Translations under genes and position numbers: made by a program
The notes under the pieces: model-generated
The model's input: the letters and a program-made list of their open reading frames with translations, nothing else
The model's database searches: none
What the model was told of the DNA's origin: nothing
Shown: positions 33,275-43,268 of the stretch, piece after piece
Layout: each line of letters begins with the position of its first letter
How positions within the stretch are numbered: the first letter of the stretch is position 1
DNA from: Curvivirga sp965219885
GTDB lineage: Bacteria; Pseudomonadota; Alphaproteobacteria; UBA8366; Aestuariispiraceae
Direction of reading: 5' to 3'
Assembly: GCF_965219885.1 (NCBI RefSeq)
Contig: NZ_CBDCOT010000009.1
Span: 1,984,001 to 2,048,000, forward strand
Length of the DNA: 64,000 nucleotides

Positions 33275-33541
33275 ATGACAGAACAAGAAGTTCTTGATTT
33301 TGCCCGAGAGGCAATTTTCCTTCTGTTGAAGCTCGGTTTGCCTGTAATGTTAATTGGATTAGCTGTTGGTCTGGTTGTAGCCATTTTTCAATCATTGACT
33401 CAAATTCAGGAAATGGGACTGACTTTTGTTCCCAAGATTGTAACTGTGTTCTTGGCATTATTGGTACTCTTGCCTTGGATGTTACAGATACTTCAGGATT
33501 TTATGGCTTCTGTTGGGCATAGAATTATTGGTATTGGTTAA
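33275..33541 (+). CDS. fliQ: Flagellar type III export gate protein FliQ
   Basis: An 88-residue protein with two membrane segments and the conserved GLAVGLVVAIFQSLTQIQE turn followed by LTFVPKIV. Part of the FliPQR export gate. Typical length and place before fliR. Confidence 0.96.
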   Translation: MTEQEVLDFAREAIFLLLKLGLPVMLIGLAVGLVVAIFQSLTQIQEMGLTFVPKIVTVFLALLVLLPWMLQILQDFMASVGHRIIGIG

Positions 33542-33595
33542 AACTGTTGATCTTTTACTAGCTTTAAGTAGTGGGAATCTGTTAAATCCACTTTC

Positions 33596-34360
33596 ATGTA
33601 TGATATTTTAGTTCCACAAGAATTTTTTGCCTATGCCTTGGTATTCGCACGTGTCGGTGCAGTATTGATGCAAATGCCAGCTATTGGGGAAACTTATATC
33701 AGTCCGCGCATTCGTCTTATGTTTGGTATGATGTTGACTTTGATCGTGACGCCTGTAGTGCGAGACGGTTTACCAGCTATGCCAGACAGTATCCTTCTTA
33801 TATTGTTACTGTTACTTGCAGAGATATTAATAGGTGTATTTATCGGTAGCATTATGCGGATTGTCATTTTAACAATGGCTACGACCGGTGCTGTAATGTC
33901 CTTTGTTTCTGGATTTGCTGCTGCGCAGGCTTTCAATCCGATGCTACAAGGACAAGGTGCGTTACATACTGTTGTGTTAACGCTTACTGCGACGGCTGTT
34001 ATATTGGCGACAGATACGCATCATCTTTTGATTATGGCAACTGTGGATAGTTATCAGTTATTTAATCCGGGTGAAGTACCAATACTAGAAGATTTCTCGC
34101 AAACGATCGCACGTACTGTCGCGAGAAGTTTCGTGGTAGGTGTACAATTTGCGTCGCCTTTTTTATTAGGTGCAATTATTTATAACTCTTTACTTGGTTT
34201 ATTGGCGCGTCTAATGCCTAATCTACAAATTTTCTTCGTCGCAATGCCTTTGCAAATTCTATTGGGCATTATCCTTTTTGCGTTGATTATTTCTTCGGTT
34301 ATACTTTGGTTTATGCGTTACTTTACAGAAACAATAGCCCCCTTTGTTGTAGTGAGTTAA
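33596..34360 (+). CDS. fliR: Flagellar type III export gate protein FliR
   Basis: A 254-residue membrane protein with about six hydrophobic segments. Family patterns include FARVGAVLMQMPAIGE at the N-terminus, FNPMLQGQG and the C-terminal LMPNLQIFFVAMPLQILLGI. It completes the export gate with FliP and FliQ. flhB starts 6 bp later. Confidence 0.95.
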   Translation: MYDILVPQEFFAYALVFARVGAVLMQMPAIGETYISPRIRLMFGMMLTLIVTPVVRDGLPAMPDSILLILLLLLAEILIGVFIGSIMRIVILTMATTGAVMSFVSGFAAAQAFNPMLQGQGALHTVVLTLTATAVILATDTHHLLIMATVDSYQLFNPGEVPILEDFSQTIARTVARSFVVGVQFASPFLLGAIIYNSLLGLLARLMPNLQIFFVAMPLQILLGIILFALIISSVILWFMRYFTETIAPFVVVS

Positions 34361-34366
34361 GAAGTC

Positions 34367-35473
34367 ATGGCTGACGGTGATGATGGTGAAAAGTCGGAAG
34401 AACCCACTGCGCGCAAACTTCAAAAAGCGCGAGAAAAAGGTACTGTGGCCAATAGTAAAGAGTTGACCACGTGGTTAATGTTGTTAGGTGTAGCCCTGAT
34501 TATTGGGGCGTCTGGTCCATATGTTGCGGGTGCCATTCGAGATAAATTAGTGGTTTTTATAGCTCAGGCGCATCAAGTTCCTTTTCATAGTACCGATTTG
34601 AAAGATTTTCTCTTCGATGTGATTGGTAGTGTTTTACTTATCATACTCTGGCCGATCCTTGGTTTTTTGATACTGGCATTCATGGGGAATGTTGGACAGT
34701 TTGGCTTAAAAATCTCTCTTGAAAGTATTAAGCCAAAATTTAGTAAACTTGATCCTATTAAGGGAGCTAAAAAATACTTCAATGCCAAACAACTTGTTGA
34801 GTTTGTAAAGAATATTATCAAGCTCATCGTGATTGGTTCTGCAGGCGTTATCACACTGATCCCTGATTTGGGAGTGTTACAGGCAATGCCGGGAATTGAC
34901 GTCGCGTTTTTACCTCGGGAAATTTATATCCTACTTTTGAAGGTAATGACGGTTGTTTTGCTGATCTTGTTTGTAATCGCAATTGGGGATTTGGTTTTTC
35001 AGCGATATCAACACAAAAAGCAATTGCGCATGACAAAACAAGAGGTAAAAGAGGAATTTAAAAACGTCGAAGGCGACCCACAAGTAAAAGGTCGAATTCG
35101 CCAAATTCGAATGCAACGTGCTGCTGAGCGTATGATTCAGGCAGTGCCTCAGGCAGATGTTGTGGTGACGAACCCGACACATTTCGCGGTAGCGTTGGCA
35201 TATGATCAAGATGCAATGGATGCTCCAAAGGTATTGGCCAAGGGGCAAGATGTCATCGCTGCGCGCATTCGTGAAATCGCTGAGGAAAATGAAATTCCAA
35301 TGGTGGAGAATCCGCCTCTGGCGCGTGCTTTATATGCGACTGCCGAAGTGGATGAATATATTCCTGAAGAACATTATAAGCCTGTCGCTGAAGTTATTTC
35401 TTACGTTTACAATTTACGTTCACGCGGTAAGACAAAGGGACGCATGGGTAAGCCTGAACAAGCGAGATTGTAA
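34367..35473 (+). CDS. flhB: Flagellar export switch protein FlhB
   Basis: A 368-residue membrane protein with the N-terminal signature EKSEEPTARKLQKAREKG, four membrane segments, and the autocleavage site NPTH in VVTNPTHFAVALAYD. Cleavage switches export from rod/hook to filament substrates. The TAA overlaps the cckA ATG (TAATG), tying the switch protein to the cell-cycle kinase. Confidence 0.96.
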   Translation: MADGDDGEKSEEPTARKLQKAREKGTVANSKELTTWLMLLGVALIIGASGPYVAGAIRDKLVVFIAQAHQVPFHSTDLKDFLFDVIGSVLLIILWPILGFLILAFMGNVGQFGLKISLESIKPKFSKLDPIKGAKKYFNAKQLVEFVKNIIKLIVIGSAGVITLIPDLGVLQAMPGIDVAFLPREIYILLLKVMTVVLLILFVIAIGDLVFQRYQHKKQLRMTKQEVKEEFKNVEGDPQVKGRIRQIRMQRAAERMIQAVPQADVVVTNPTHFAVALAYDQDAMDAPKVLAKGQDVIAARIREIAEENEIPMVENPPLARALYATAEVDEYIPEEHYKPVAEVISYVYNLRSRGKTKGRMGKPEQARL

Positions 35474-37662
35474 TGAAACGCGTATTATCGAAATCTGAGA
35501 ATACGCGACCGGCTAAACATTCCTATTGGCATGACTTACTTGTATTGATGGGGGTAATATCTTTGTGCCTTGCAGTGGGATTTTTCTTACATCTGGAAGG
35601 TACAAAATATGCCGTAATCTTTGTCGTTATTGCCTCTGTATTTTTAGGTGGTCTATTTTTCTTGTTTCAAAATAGGCGGCTGAGTCGTGAGCTTTCGCAA
35701 ATACAGTGTGAATTATTGTTGCATAACAAGCAGGAAGAGTTTTTTGAGTTCTCCTTTGCATTAGAAAATACCAAAGGACAACTTGAATTTGTAAATGATA
35801 GATTTCGAGAATTGTTCTTTCCCGTTATAGAAGTTCTCCAAAGAAATATACCGAATTATGAACATCGTCCCTTCGATTTATTGGAAGATAGTGAGGTATA
35901 TGATCTGGATCTTAAGACCGTAAGCTTGGAAGAATTACAGGCGCGACTGGACCGTGAGGGACAATTAGAGTTCCTGATTCAGTCTTCACATCAATTGGGT
36001 CATCCACGAATGCTTATGAGGGTTTCTCCATTTGATGATAGAGGTACGTTAATATGGTCGTGTTTACCAGAATCCAAAGAGTCTCAAAAGTATTATAACT
36101 CCCGCAAGCGTTTGGATTTCCTAAATGAGTTTATGGAAAATGCGCCATTTGGCCTTTTTAGCTGTAATTTTGACCTCATTTTGCAAGAGATGAATCCTAG
36201 TGCGCGTGAAGCCTTTGGTGAGTTTTATGCAAAAGGAAGTAGTTGTATAGAAGCATTTCATCCTGAAGATCAGACTAAGTTGGAGGATTATCTAAAACAA
36301 TTCTTCGAAGATAAGAACGTTCCTGCACATAGTATAGATGTTCGTATGAAAAACAGTATGGAAACAGTGTTTTCTATAAATGTATTACGATCGGTTGATA
36401 GTCAGAAACGTGATGCAGAACTTCTTGTCAGTATGACTGACGTAACTGAAAGAATGCGTCTTGAAAGTCAGTTTACACAATCACAGAAGATGCAAGCGGT
36501 CGGTCAGCTAGCTGGCGGCGTCGCACATGATTTCAATAATATGTTGACGGCAATTATAGGCTTTTGTGATCTGTTACTTCTCCGTCACCGCCCTGGTGAT
36601 GCGTCTTTTGTAGACACGATGCAAATCAAACAAAATGCTAATCGTGCTGCGGGATTGGTTCGTCAGCTTTTGGCTTTTTCCCGGCGTGAAGAAGTGGAAC
36701 CACGAAATCTTAATATAGTCGACATTTTCTCAGAAATTTCCTCTTTGTTAAATCGTTTAATAGGGGACAACATTGAGTTGGATGTTTTGCATGGACGCGA
36801 TTTAGGGCGGGTGAAATTTGATCAGGTACAATTTGAGCAAATGATCATTAACTTAGCTGTGAATGCACGTGATGCAATGCCTCAAGGAGGACGTCTGTCT
36901 ATCCAGACAGATCAATTTACTGCCAAGAAACCTTATCCGATACGTGATGAGATAATGCCTGCCGGCGATTATATCAGTATTAGTGTTGCAGATACCGGGA
37001 TTGGCATAACGAAGGAGAACCTCAGTAAGATTTTTGACCCCTTCTTTACAACTAAAGATGTAGGTGAAGGAACTGGACTAGGGTTATCAATGGTTTTCGG
37101 AGCTGTACGACAAGCAAAAGGTTATATTTATGTGCATAGTTCCGGTGAAAATAAAGGAACGACTTTCGTTATTTACCTGCCGAAAATAGATGCGTCAGAA
37201 GAAGAAATGGACGATACGTTGCTGGAAGATATTGCCGAACAAGACAATACAGGAGGCGGTTCCATTTTACTGGTTGAGGACGAAGATGCGGTAAGATTAT
37301 TCGCGGCGCGGGCTTTGCGTTCTAAGGGATATCGTGTAACGGAGGCGCGTTCCGGGGAGGTTGCTCTTACCTTGTTAGAAGAACAAGAAGAAAAATTTGA
37401 TTTACTTGTTACTGATATGATGATGCCAAAAGTGAGCGGTGTCGAAGTTATTCATGTTACACGCCAACGATTTCCCGAAATTCCAGTTATATGCATCTCT
37501 GGATATACCAGAGAGACAGTTGCAGCAGATTTATCTAATTTAGCCCATATCTACTTTCTTCCAAAACCATTCAGCTTGAAACAATTAGCGACACGAGTAA
37601 AGGAAGCCGTCGATTCGGTCGAAACACCGGATGATGATTATAAGAATTTACCTCTTGGATAG
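35473..37662 (+). CDS. cckA: Cell-cycle hybrid histidine kinase CckA
   Basis: A 729-residue kinase. Two membrane segments (about residues 22-40 and 47-66) are followed by a PAS-type region (about 215-330). The histidine is H352 in LAGGVAHDFNNMLTAIIGF, a CckA hallmark. The ATPase has NARDAMPQGG, DTGIG and GTGLGL, and a C-terminal receiver has phosphoacceptor D648 (VTDMMMP) and acidic pair E602/D603. In Caulobacter CckA feeds ChpT and then CtrA and CpdR. Co-translation with flhB and position before recA fit Rhodospirillales order. CtrA itself is outside the window. Confidence 0.92.
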   Translation: MKRVLSKSENTRPAKHSYWHDLLVLMGVISLCLAVGFFLHLEGTKYAVIFVVIASVFLGGLFFLFQNRRLSRELSQIQCELLLHNKQEEFFEFSFALENTKGQLEFVNDRFRELFFPVIEVLQRNIPNYEHRPFDLLEDSEVYDLDLKTVSLEELQARLDREGQLEFLIQSSHQLGHPRMLMRVSPFDDRGTLIWSCLPESKESQKYYNSRKRLDFLNEFMENAPFGLFSCNFDLILQEMNPSAREAFGEFYAKGSSCIEAFHPEDQTKLEDYLKQFFEDKNVPAHSIDVRMKNSMETVFSINVLRSVDSQKRDAELLVSMTDVTERMRLESQFTQSQKMQAVGQLAGGVAHDFNNMLTAIIGFCDLLLLRHRPGDASFVDTMQIKQNANRAAGLVRQLLAFSRREEVEPRNLNIVDIFSEISSLLNRLIGDNIELDVLHGRDLGRVKFDQVQFEQMIINLAVNARDAMPQGGRLSIQTDQFTAKKPYPIRDEIMPAGDYISISVADTGIGITKENLSKIFDPFFTTKDVGEGTGLGLSMVFGAVRQAKGYIYVHSSGENKGTTFVIYLPKIDASEEEMDDTLLEDIAEQDNTGGGSILLVEDEDAVRLFAARALRSKGYRVTEARSGEVALTLLEEQEEKFDLLVTDMMMPKVSGVEVIHVTRQRFPEIPVICISGYTRETVAADLSNLAHIYFLPKPFSLKQLATRVKEAVDSVETPDDDYKNLPLG

Positions 37663-37689
37663 AAAAGAACAGATTCTTATTTGGAATCT

Positions 37690-37801
37690 TTAATGAGAAC
37701 ATCTAGTAAATAATTAGTATTATTAAAGAGAACATATTTCTATAACATTGAAAATTAATGATATTTAATGAGAATAAAAAAAGAACTTGCGTAATGAGAA
37801 C
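37690..37801 (+). promoter_or_regulatory. Repeated TTAATGAGAAC motifs upstream of recA
   Basis: Near-identical copies occur at 37690-37700 (TTAATGAGAAC), 37765-37775 (TTAATGAGAAT) and 37791-37801 (GTAATGAGAAC), with a looser TTAAAGAGAAC at 37723-37733. A further GAAC lies at 37783. Canonical alphaproteobacterial LexA boxes (GAAC-N7-GAAC or GTTC-N7-GTTC) are not present at the right spacing, so this may be a variant SOS operator or a different regulator's site. Confidence 0.4.
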
Positions 37802-37873
37802 ATTTGCGGCACATTGCGTTTAGATGAAGCCCGTTGCAACAGGGGAAAGCCTATGAGAAAAGGGAATGAAGCA

Positions 37874-38974
37874 ATGTCGCAACCGCAATTACGTTTAGTG
37901 GATAAAGATACTATGGATAAGCAAAAAGCATTAGAAGCTGCGCTGAGTCAGATTGAGCGCTCTTTTGGTAAAGGTTCCGTGATGAAATTGGGCCAGCAGC
38001 AACATTTGGATGTTGAGGCTATTTCTACAGGCTCTCTCGGGTTGGATATCGCATTAGGTATTGGTGGACTTCCTAAGGGACGTATCATTGAGGTTTTCGG
38101 TCCAGAAAGTTCGGGTAAGACAACATTGGCGTTACATTGTGTTGCGGAAGCTCAGAAAGCTGGTGGTACTTGTGCCTTTGTTGATGCTGAACACGCGCTG
38201 GATCCTGCTTATGCCAAGAAACTTGGTGTTGATGTTGATGAGTTGTTGATCTCTCAACCAGATGCGGGTGAGCAAGCGTTGGAAATTGCAGATACATTGG
38301 TACGTTCTGGTGCTATTGATGTTTTGGTTGTAGATTCCGTTGCCGCATTGGTGCCACGTGCAGAATTAGAAGGTGAGATGGGGGATACCCATGTTGGTCT
38401 TCAAGCGCGTTTGATGTCTCAAGCACTTCGTAAATTAACAGGCTCCATCAATCGTTCTAATTGTATGGTGATCTTCATCAACCAAATTCGTATGAAAATT
38501 GGTGTGATGTTTGGTAACCCTGAAACCACAACAGGTGGTAATGCGCTGAAATTCTATGCATCAGTACGTTTGGATATTCGTCGTATCGGTCAGGTAAAAG
38601 ATCGTGATGACGTAACAGGTAATCAAACCAGAGTGAAGGTTGTAAAAAATAAGGTCGCACCGCCATTCCGCGTTATTGAATTCGATATCATGTATGGTGA
38701 AGGTATTTCCAAAATGGGTGAAATTCTGGACCTCGGTGTGAATGCGGGGATCGTTGATAAATCTGGCGCTTGGTTCTCCTATAATGGTCAACGTATCGGT
38801 CAAGGGCGTGAGAATGCCAAGAATTTCTTGCGCGAAAATATGGATATGACCAATGAGATTGAGCGTAAGGTTCGTGAGAATGCAGGTATTTTGGACAGTG
38901 CTATGTTGGAGGGGCCATCTGATTCAGAGAAGGCTGACGCCAACTTGAATCCGGATGATGATCCAACAAAATAA
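37874..38974 (+). CDS. recA: Recombinase RecA
   Basis: A 366-residue recombinase with Walker A GPESSGKTT, the L1/L2 DNA-binding loops and the FINQIRMKIGVMFGNPETTTGGNALKFY stretch, in part FINQIRMKIGVMFGNPETTT. The start at 37874 gives MSQPQLRLVDKD, which aligns with alphaproteobacterial RecA; an upstream ATG would add 29 unrelated residues. Forms filaments on single-stranded DNA and triggers LexA cleavage. A strong terminator follows, then alaS. Confidence 0.98.
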   Translation: MSQPQLRLVDKDTMDKQKALEAALSQIERSFGKGSVMKLGQQQHLDVEAISTGSLGLDIALGIGGLPKGRIIEVFGPESSGKTTLALHCVAEAQKAGGTCAFVDAEHALDPAYAKKLGVDVDELLISQPDAGEQALEIADTLVRSGAIDVLVVDSVAALVPRAELEGEMGDTHVGLQARLMSQALRKLTGSINRSNCMVIFINQIRMKIGVMFGNPETTTGGNALKFYASVRLDIRRIGQVKDRDDVTGNQTRVKVVKNKVAPPFRVIEFDIMYGEGISKMGEILDLGVNAGIVDKSGAWFSYNGQRIGQGRENAKNFLRENMDMTNEIERKVRENAGILDSAMLEGPSDSEKADANLNPDDDPTK

Positions 38975-38999
38975 ATCAAATATGATTTAATGAAATTTA

Positions 39000-39035
39000 A
39001 AGCCCTGTGCGTTAAAACCACAGGGCTTTTTCTTT
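39000..39035 (+). terminator. Terminator after recA
   Basis: A 10-bp perfect stem (AAGCCCTGTG with CACAGGGCTT) and a T tract. The remaining 210 bp before alaS hold no visible gene. Confidence 0.9.
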
Positions 39036-39249
39036 GATGCTTATAGTTAGGACCGTTTGTGAAAGCTTACAAATTTGTCATAGTTTTAGAAAAAATGTTT
39101 TTTAAGCGTTGATTGGGATTTAAAAGTGTCTTTTTTCTTGCTTGTCCGCGCTAGATCAGTATCAAACTACTAAACCAATTTACTAGGCAAATTTGTCAGA
39201 GCGATAGAGCTCTATATTTGAAAATAAGATTTTTGAGTCAGGTAGAAAA

Positions 39250-41907
39250 ATGACAACAGCTAATGACATTCGTTCAACCTTTTTGAACTATTTTGAAAAG
39301 AATGAACATGCAGTGGTGGATTCCTCTCCGCTGGTACCACGTAATGATCCGACATTGATGTTTACCAATGCCGGAATGGTGCAGTTTAAGAATGTCTTCA
39401 CAGGCGCGGAAACACGCGACTATAAACGTGCGACGACTTCTCAAAAATGTGTGCGCGCAGGTGGTAAGCATAACGATCTCGAGAATGTGGGCTATACAGC
39501 ACGCCATCATACTTTCTTTGAAATGTTGGGGAATTTTTCCTTTGGGGATTATTTCAAAGACCAAGCAATCGAGATGGCTTGGAATCTGGTAACCAAAGGT
39601 TTCGATATTCCACAAGATAAGTTGTTGGTAACGGTCTATTCCGAAGATGAAGAAGCAGCAGGTCTATGGCGTAAGATTGCTGGTTTGTCTGATGATAAAA
39701 TCATTCGTATCCCAACATCTGACAATTTCTGGCAAATGGGTGACACTGGCCCATGCGGCCCATGTACAGAAATTTTCTATGATCATGGCGATCATATTTG
39801 GGGTGGTCCTCCAGGAAGTCCAGAAGAGGATGGCGATCGTTTTATCGAAATCTGGAATTTGGTCTTTATGCAGTATGAACAGATCGAACCAGGTAACCGT
39901 GTTGATCTACCTAATCCATCTATTGATACAGGAATGGGATTGGAGCGTATTGCTGCTTTGTTACAAGGCAAGCATAACAACTATGACATCGATATCTTCC
40001 GTGCGATCATTGAAACATGTGCGGATTTAACAGGTGTTGACGCAGATGGTGATCAAGCAGCTTCCCATAAAGTTATTGCCGATCACTTACGTGCATCTTC
40101 CTTCTTGATTGCAGATGGCGTATTGCCTTCCAATGAAGGACGTGGGTATGTATTACGTCGTATTATGCGTCGTGCAATGCGCCATGCATATTTGCTAGGG
40201 GCACGTGATCCACTAGTTCACAAATTGGTACCATCTCTAATTTCCAAAATGGGTGGTCATTTTGGCGAATTGAAACGTGCGGAATCCTTGATCACCGAAA
40301 CATTAAAACTGGAAGAACAGCGTTTCGGTCGTACCTTGGAAAAAGGTTTGCGTTTGCTTGAAGGTGAAACAGATAAGCTTGGGGATAAAGAAGCCCTTCG
40401 TGGCGATGTGGCTTTCACTTTATATGACACATATGGTTTCCCATTGGATCTAACCCAAGATATCCTTCGTGGTCAGGGACGTACTGTTGATCAAGCTGGT
40501 TTTGATGAAGCAATGGCTGAGCAAAAAGCTAAAGCGCGTGCTGCTTGGGCTGGATCTGGTGATCAAACAACAGAAACAGTTTGGTTTGAAGTAAAAGAAG
40601 AAACTGGCGCGAGTGAATTCTTAGGCTATGAAACTGAGCGAGCGGAAGGTGTCGTTTCTGCGATCGTTGCTGATGGCAAACCTGTACAGGAAGCAAAACA
40701 AGGCGATAAAGTAAGCTTGTTGGCGAACCAAACCCCGTTTTATGGTGAATCTGGTGGTCAGATGGGTGATATGGGTGTCATTCTTTCTGCTGATGGGGCG
40801 GAGTTTAAAGTATCCGATACTTTGAAGAAGGTAGATGGTCTTCATGTTCATGTTGGTGAAGTGACCAAAGGTAACTTTAAGGTTGGTGAAAGCCTCGACA
40901 TGTTAGTTGATGGTGATCGCCGTACGAAACTAAAAGCAAATCATTCCGTGACTCACTTGGCACATGAAGCATTAAGACGCGTCTTAGGTGATCATGTAAC
41001 TCAGAAAGGTTCTTTGGTCGCGGCTGAGGGAATGCGGTTTGACTTTGCGCATCAAAAAGCGATGACTGCAGAAGAAATTTCTGAAGTTGAAAATATCGTA
41101 AACCGTCAAATCCGTGAAAACTCCTCTGTTGCAACTCGTCAAATGACACCAGATGCGGCTATTGAAGAAGGCGCGATGGCGCTATTTGGTGAGAAATACG
41201 GTGAAGAAGTTCGCGTGGTTTCAATGGGGAGTTCGGATGCCGAAACAAAATCTGGTGTCTATTCAACAGAACTTTGTGGCGGCACCCATGTTGAACGCAC
41301 AGGTGATATTGGTTTCTTTAAGATTTCGAATGAAACAGCTGTTGCTGCAGGTGTGCGTCGTATCGAATGTCTAACAGGTCAGGCCGCTATGGATTATGTG
41401 AATTCACATGATGCGAAGTTAGGTGAGATGGCTGCTGTCCTGAAAGCTAAACCATTAGATGTTGCTGATCGAGTGTATAACTTGATTGAAGAACGGAAGA
41501 AGTTAGAGAAAGAAGTTGCTGATCTTCGCCAGAAATTGGCTGTAAGCGGTGGTGGTTCTTCTAACAAACAAGAAGCTAAGGAAGTAAATGGCGTTAATTA
41601 TCTTGGACGCGTACTTTCAGATATTCCGGCAAAAGAGTTAAAACCTTTGGTCGATGCAATGAAAAAAGAGATTAAATCTGGTGTTATCGCAGCCGTATCG
41701 GTTTCTGATGGTAAAGGCTCTATTGTTGTTGGGGTTACTGATGACTTAACAGATAAGTTTTCCGCTGTGGATTTAGTACGTCTTGGTTCAGCTGCAATGG
41801 GTGGTAAAGGCGGTGGTGGCCGCCCTGATATGGCGCAAGCCGGTGGTCCTGACGGTCATGCTGCTGATGCTGCGGTATCAGCGATTGAGGCTGGTTTAGC
41901 AGGCTAA
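39250..41907 (+). CDS. alaS: Alanyl-tRNA synthetase
   Basis: An 885-residue enzyme of standard length that charges tRNA-Ala. The class II catalytic core opens with the region TSQKCVRAGGKHNDLENVG; the editing domain carries HSVTHLAHEALRRVLGDHVTQKGS (zinc-ligand HxxxH) and CGGTHVERTGDIG, and the C-Ala domain ends with GKGGGGRPDMAQAGG. It follows recA, a conserved neighbourhood in alphaproteobacteria. Confidence 0.98.
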   Translation: MTTANDIRSTFLNYFEKNEHAVVDSSPLVPRNDPTLMFTNAGMVQFKNVFTGAETRDYKRATTSQKCVRAGGKHNDLENVGYTARHHTFFEMLGNFSFGDYFKDQAIEMAWNLVTKGFDIPQDKLLVTVYSEDEEAAGLWRKIAGLSDDKIIRIPTSDNFWQMGDTGPCGPCTEIFYDHGDHIWGGPPGSPEEDGDRFIEIWNLVFMQYEQIEPGNRVDLPNPSIDTGMGLERIAALLQGKHNNYDIDIFRAIIETCADLTGVDADGDQAASHKVIADHLRASSFLIADGVLPSNEGRGYVLRRIMRRAMRHAYLLGARDPLVHKLVPSLISKMGGHFGELKRAESLITETLKLEEQRFGRTLEKGLRLLEGETDKLGDKEALRGDVAFTLYDTYGFPLDLTQDILRGQGRTVDQAGFDEAMAEQKAKARAAWAGSGDQTTETVWFEVKEETGASEFLGYETERAEGVVSAIVADGKPVQEAKQGDKVSLLANQTPFYGESGGQMGDMGVILSADGAEFKVSDTLKKVDGLHVHVGEVTKGNFKVGESLDMLVDGDRRTKLKANHSVTHLAHEALRRVLGDHVTQKGSLVAAEGMRFDFAHQKAMTAEEISEVENIVNRQIRENSSVATRQMTPDAAIEEGAMALFGEKYGEEVRVVSMGSSDAETKSGVYSTELCGGTHVERTGDIGFFKISNETAVAAGVRRIECLTGQAAMDYVNSHDAKLGEMAAVLKAKPLDVADRVYNLIEERKKLEKEVADLRQKLAVSGGGSSNKQEAKEVNGVNYLGRVLSDIPAKELKPLVDAMKKEIKSGVIAAVSVSDGKGSIVVGVTDDLTDKFSAVDLVRLGSAAMGGKGGGGRPDMAQAGGPDGHAADAAVSAIEAGLAG

Positions 41908-41938
41908 TTAATTTTATTTTCAGATGAATTTAGGTGAG

Positions 41939-41972
41939 CCGGGAATAGGAAGAGCTATTCCCGGTTTTTCTT
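41939..41972 (+). terminator. Terminator after alaS
   Basis: CCGGGAATAG pairs with CTATTCCCGG around a six-base loop, followed by TTTTTCTTT. Confidence 0.9.
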
Positions 41973-42021
41973 TAAGGGAATTTAGTTGCACGAATTTTTG
42001 ATTATTCTATGATCCCTATCT

Positions 42022-43197
42022 ATGAGTATATTACGTAAAAGATTGTTTTTATTACTAGAAGGTTGGGGGCAAGCCAGTCTTGCTGGACGTATTATTGATG
42101 GCATTCTGATTTCACTGATTTTAGTGAATATTGCGGCCTTAACACTTTCTTCAATTCACAGTTGGGCGCTAAAGTATCAGACCTTGTGGGTTGCGATTGA
42201 GATATTCTCCGTGATTGTGTTTACCGCAGAATATTTAGCACGCATATGGGTTTGTGTAGATAATCCTGAAAATATTGATCTTCCTTCGTGGAAGGCGCGA
42301 TTTAAATGTATTTTTAAGCCAATTATGATTGTCGATCTTTTGGCGATCCTTCCCTTATATTTCTTCTTATTTGGCTTTGTTGGTTTGGCAGATATGCGTT
42401 ATCTGCGCATTTTCCGGGTTTTACGCATTATGAAACTGGTTCGTTATTCCCCAGCTATGCAGATCATGGGTACTGTCTTACATGCCGAAAAGCGTGCTAT
42501 ATTCTCCGCCCTAATGATCGGGCTTGTTGTTTTATTTCTTGCATCTTCAGTTATTTATGCAGTGGAAGGCCATATTCAACCTGATGCATTTGGGTCTATA
42601 CCTTCATCCATGTGGTGGGCCATGGCAACATTGACCACTGTTGGATATGGAGATGTTACGCCGATCACATTAACAGGTAAGATTGTTGGTGGATTTGTGA
42701 TGCTTATGGGGATCGGGGTTTTCGGTCTTTGGGCTGGTATCATGGCATCCGGCTTTTCAGAAGAATTACGGCGCCGTGGTTTTCAGGTGCAATGGCAGAT
42801 GATTGCGCAAAATCCTATCTTTGCCAGCCTATCAGCCAAAGAAGTGTTAGATGTCTCTCGCGAAGTGAAACCAGTTACATTGCAGTCAAATTATTTGATC
42901 CTTCGTAAAAATGTAAAAGCGGATCGGGTGTTCTTTGTTGTTTCCGGTCATGTGGAAGCCGAGTTACCTAAAGGAACAGAAATCCTTAAAAATGGGGATT
43001 ACTTTGGCGAACTTGGAATTTTACATGGCGGATTAACCTCAACCACATTTGTGACATTGGATGAAGTGCAACTTTTGGAAATGGGACGACGTAGTTTTGA
43101 AGAATTGCTCGCACGTCACCCACTAGTAAAAGAGAAGATATTAGAAAAGGCCCACAACCGACGTCACTGGTTTGATGAGGAAATTTCCGAGATTTAG
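42022..43197 (+). CDS. Voltage-gated-type potassium channel with cyclic-nucleotide-binding domain
   Basis: A 391-residue channel with six membrane segments. S4 has spaced arginines (MRYLRIFRVLRIMKLVRYS) and the selectivity filter is TTVGYGD near residue 212. The cytoplasmic C-terminus (about 255-375) is a CNB domain with GDYFGELGILHGG as phosphate-binding cassette. The layout matches bacterial MlotiK1-type channels, gated by cAMP. It is flanked by terminators on the alaS side and starts its own unit. Confidence 0.9.
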   Translation: MSILRKRLFLLLEGWGQASLAGRIIDGILISLILVNIAALTLSSIHSWALKYQTLWVAIEIFSVIVFTAEYLARIWVCVDNPENIDLPSWKARFKCIFKPIMIVDLLAILPLYFFLFGFVGLADMRYLRIFRVLRIMKLVRYSPAMQIMGTVLHAEKRAIFSALMIGLVVLFLASSVIYAVEGHIQPDAFGSIPSSMWWAMATLTTVGYGDVTPITLTGKIVGGFVMLMGIGVFGLWAGIMASGFSEELRRRGFQVQWQMIAQNPIFASLSAKEVLDVSREVKPVTLQSNYLILRKNVKADRVFFVVSGHVEAELPKGTEILKNGDYFGELGILHGGLTSTTFVTLDEVQLLEMGRRSFEELLARHPLVKEKILEKAHNRRHWFDEEISEI

Positions 43198-43268
43198 CCT
43201 CTTGTCCAACCGCTTGGGACTGACTAGGTTTCATACAAGAGAAATTTTATTGGATGGGAGTATATGCC

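Noticed and set aside
37663..37873. Canonical LexA box before recA
   Set aside because: GAAC copies exist but none are separated by seven bases; the closest pair is 11 apart.
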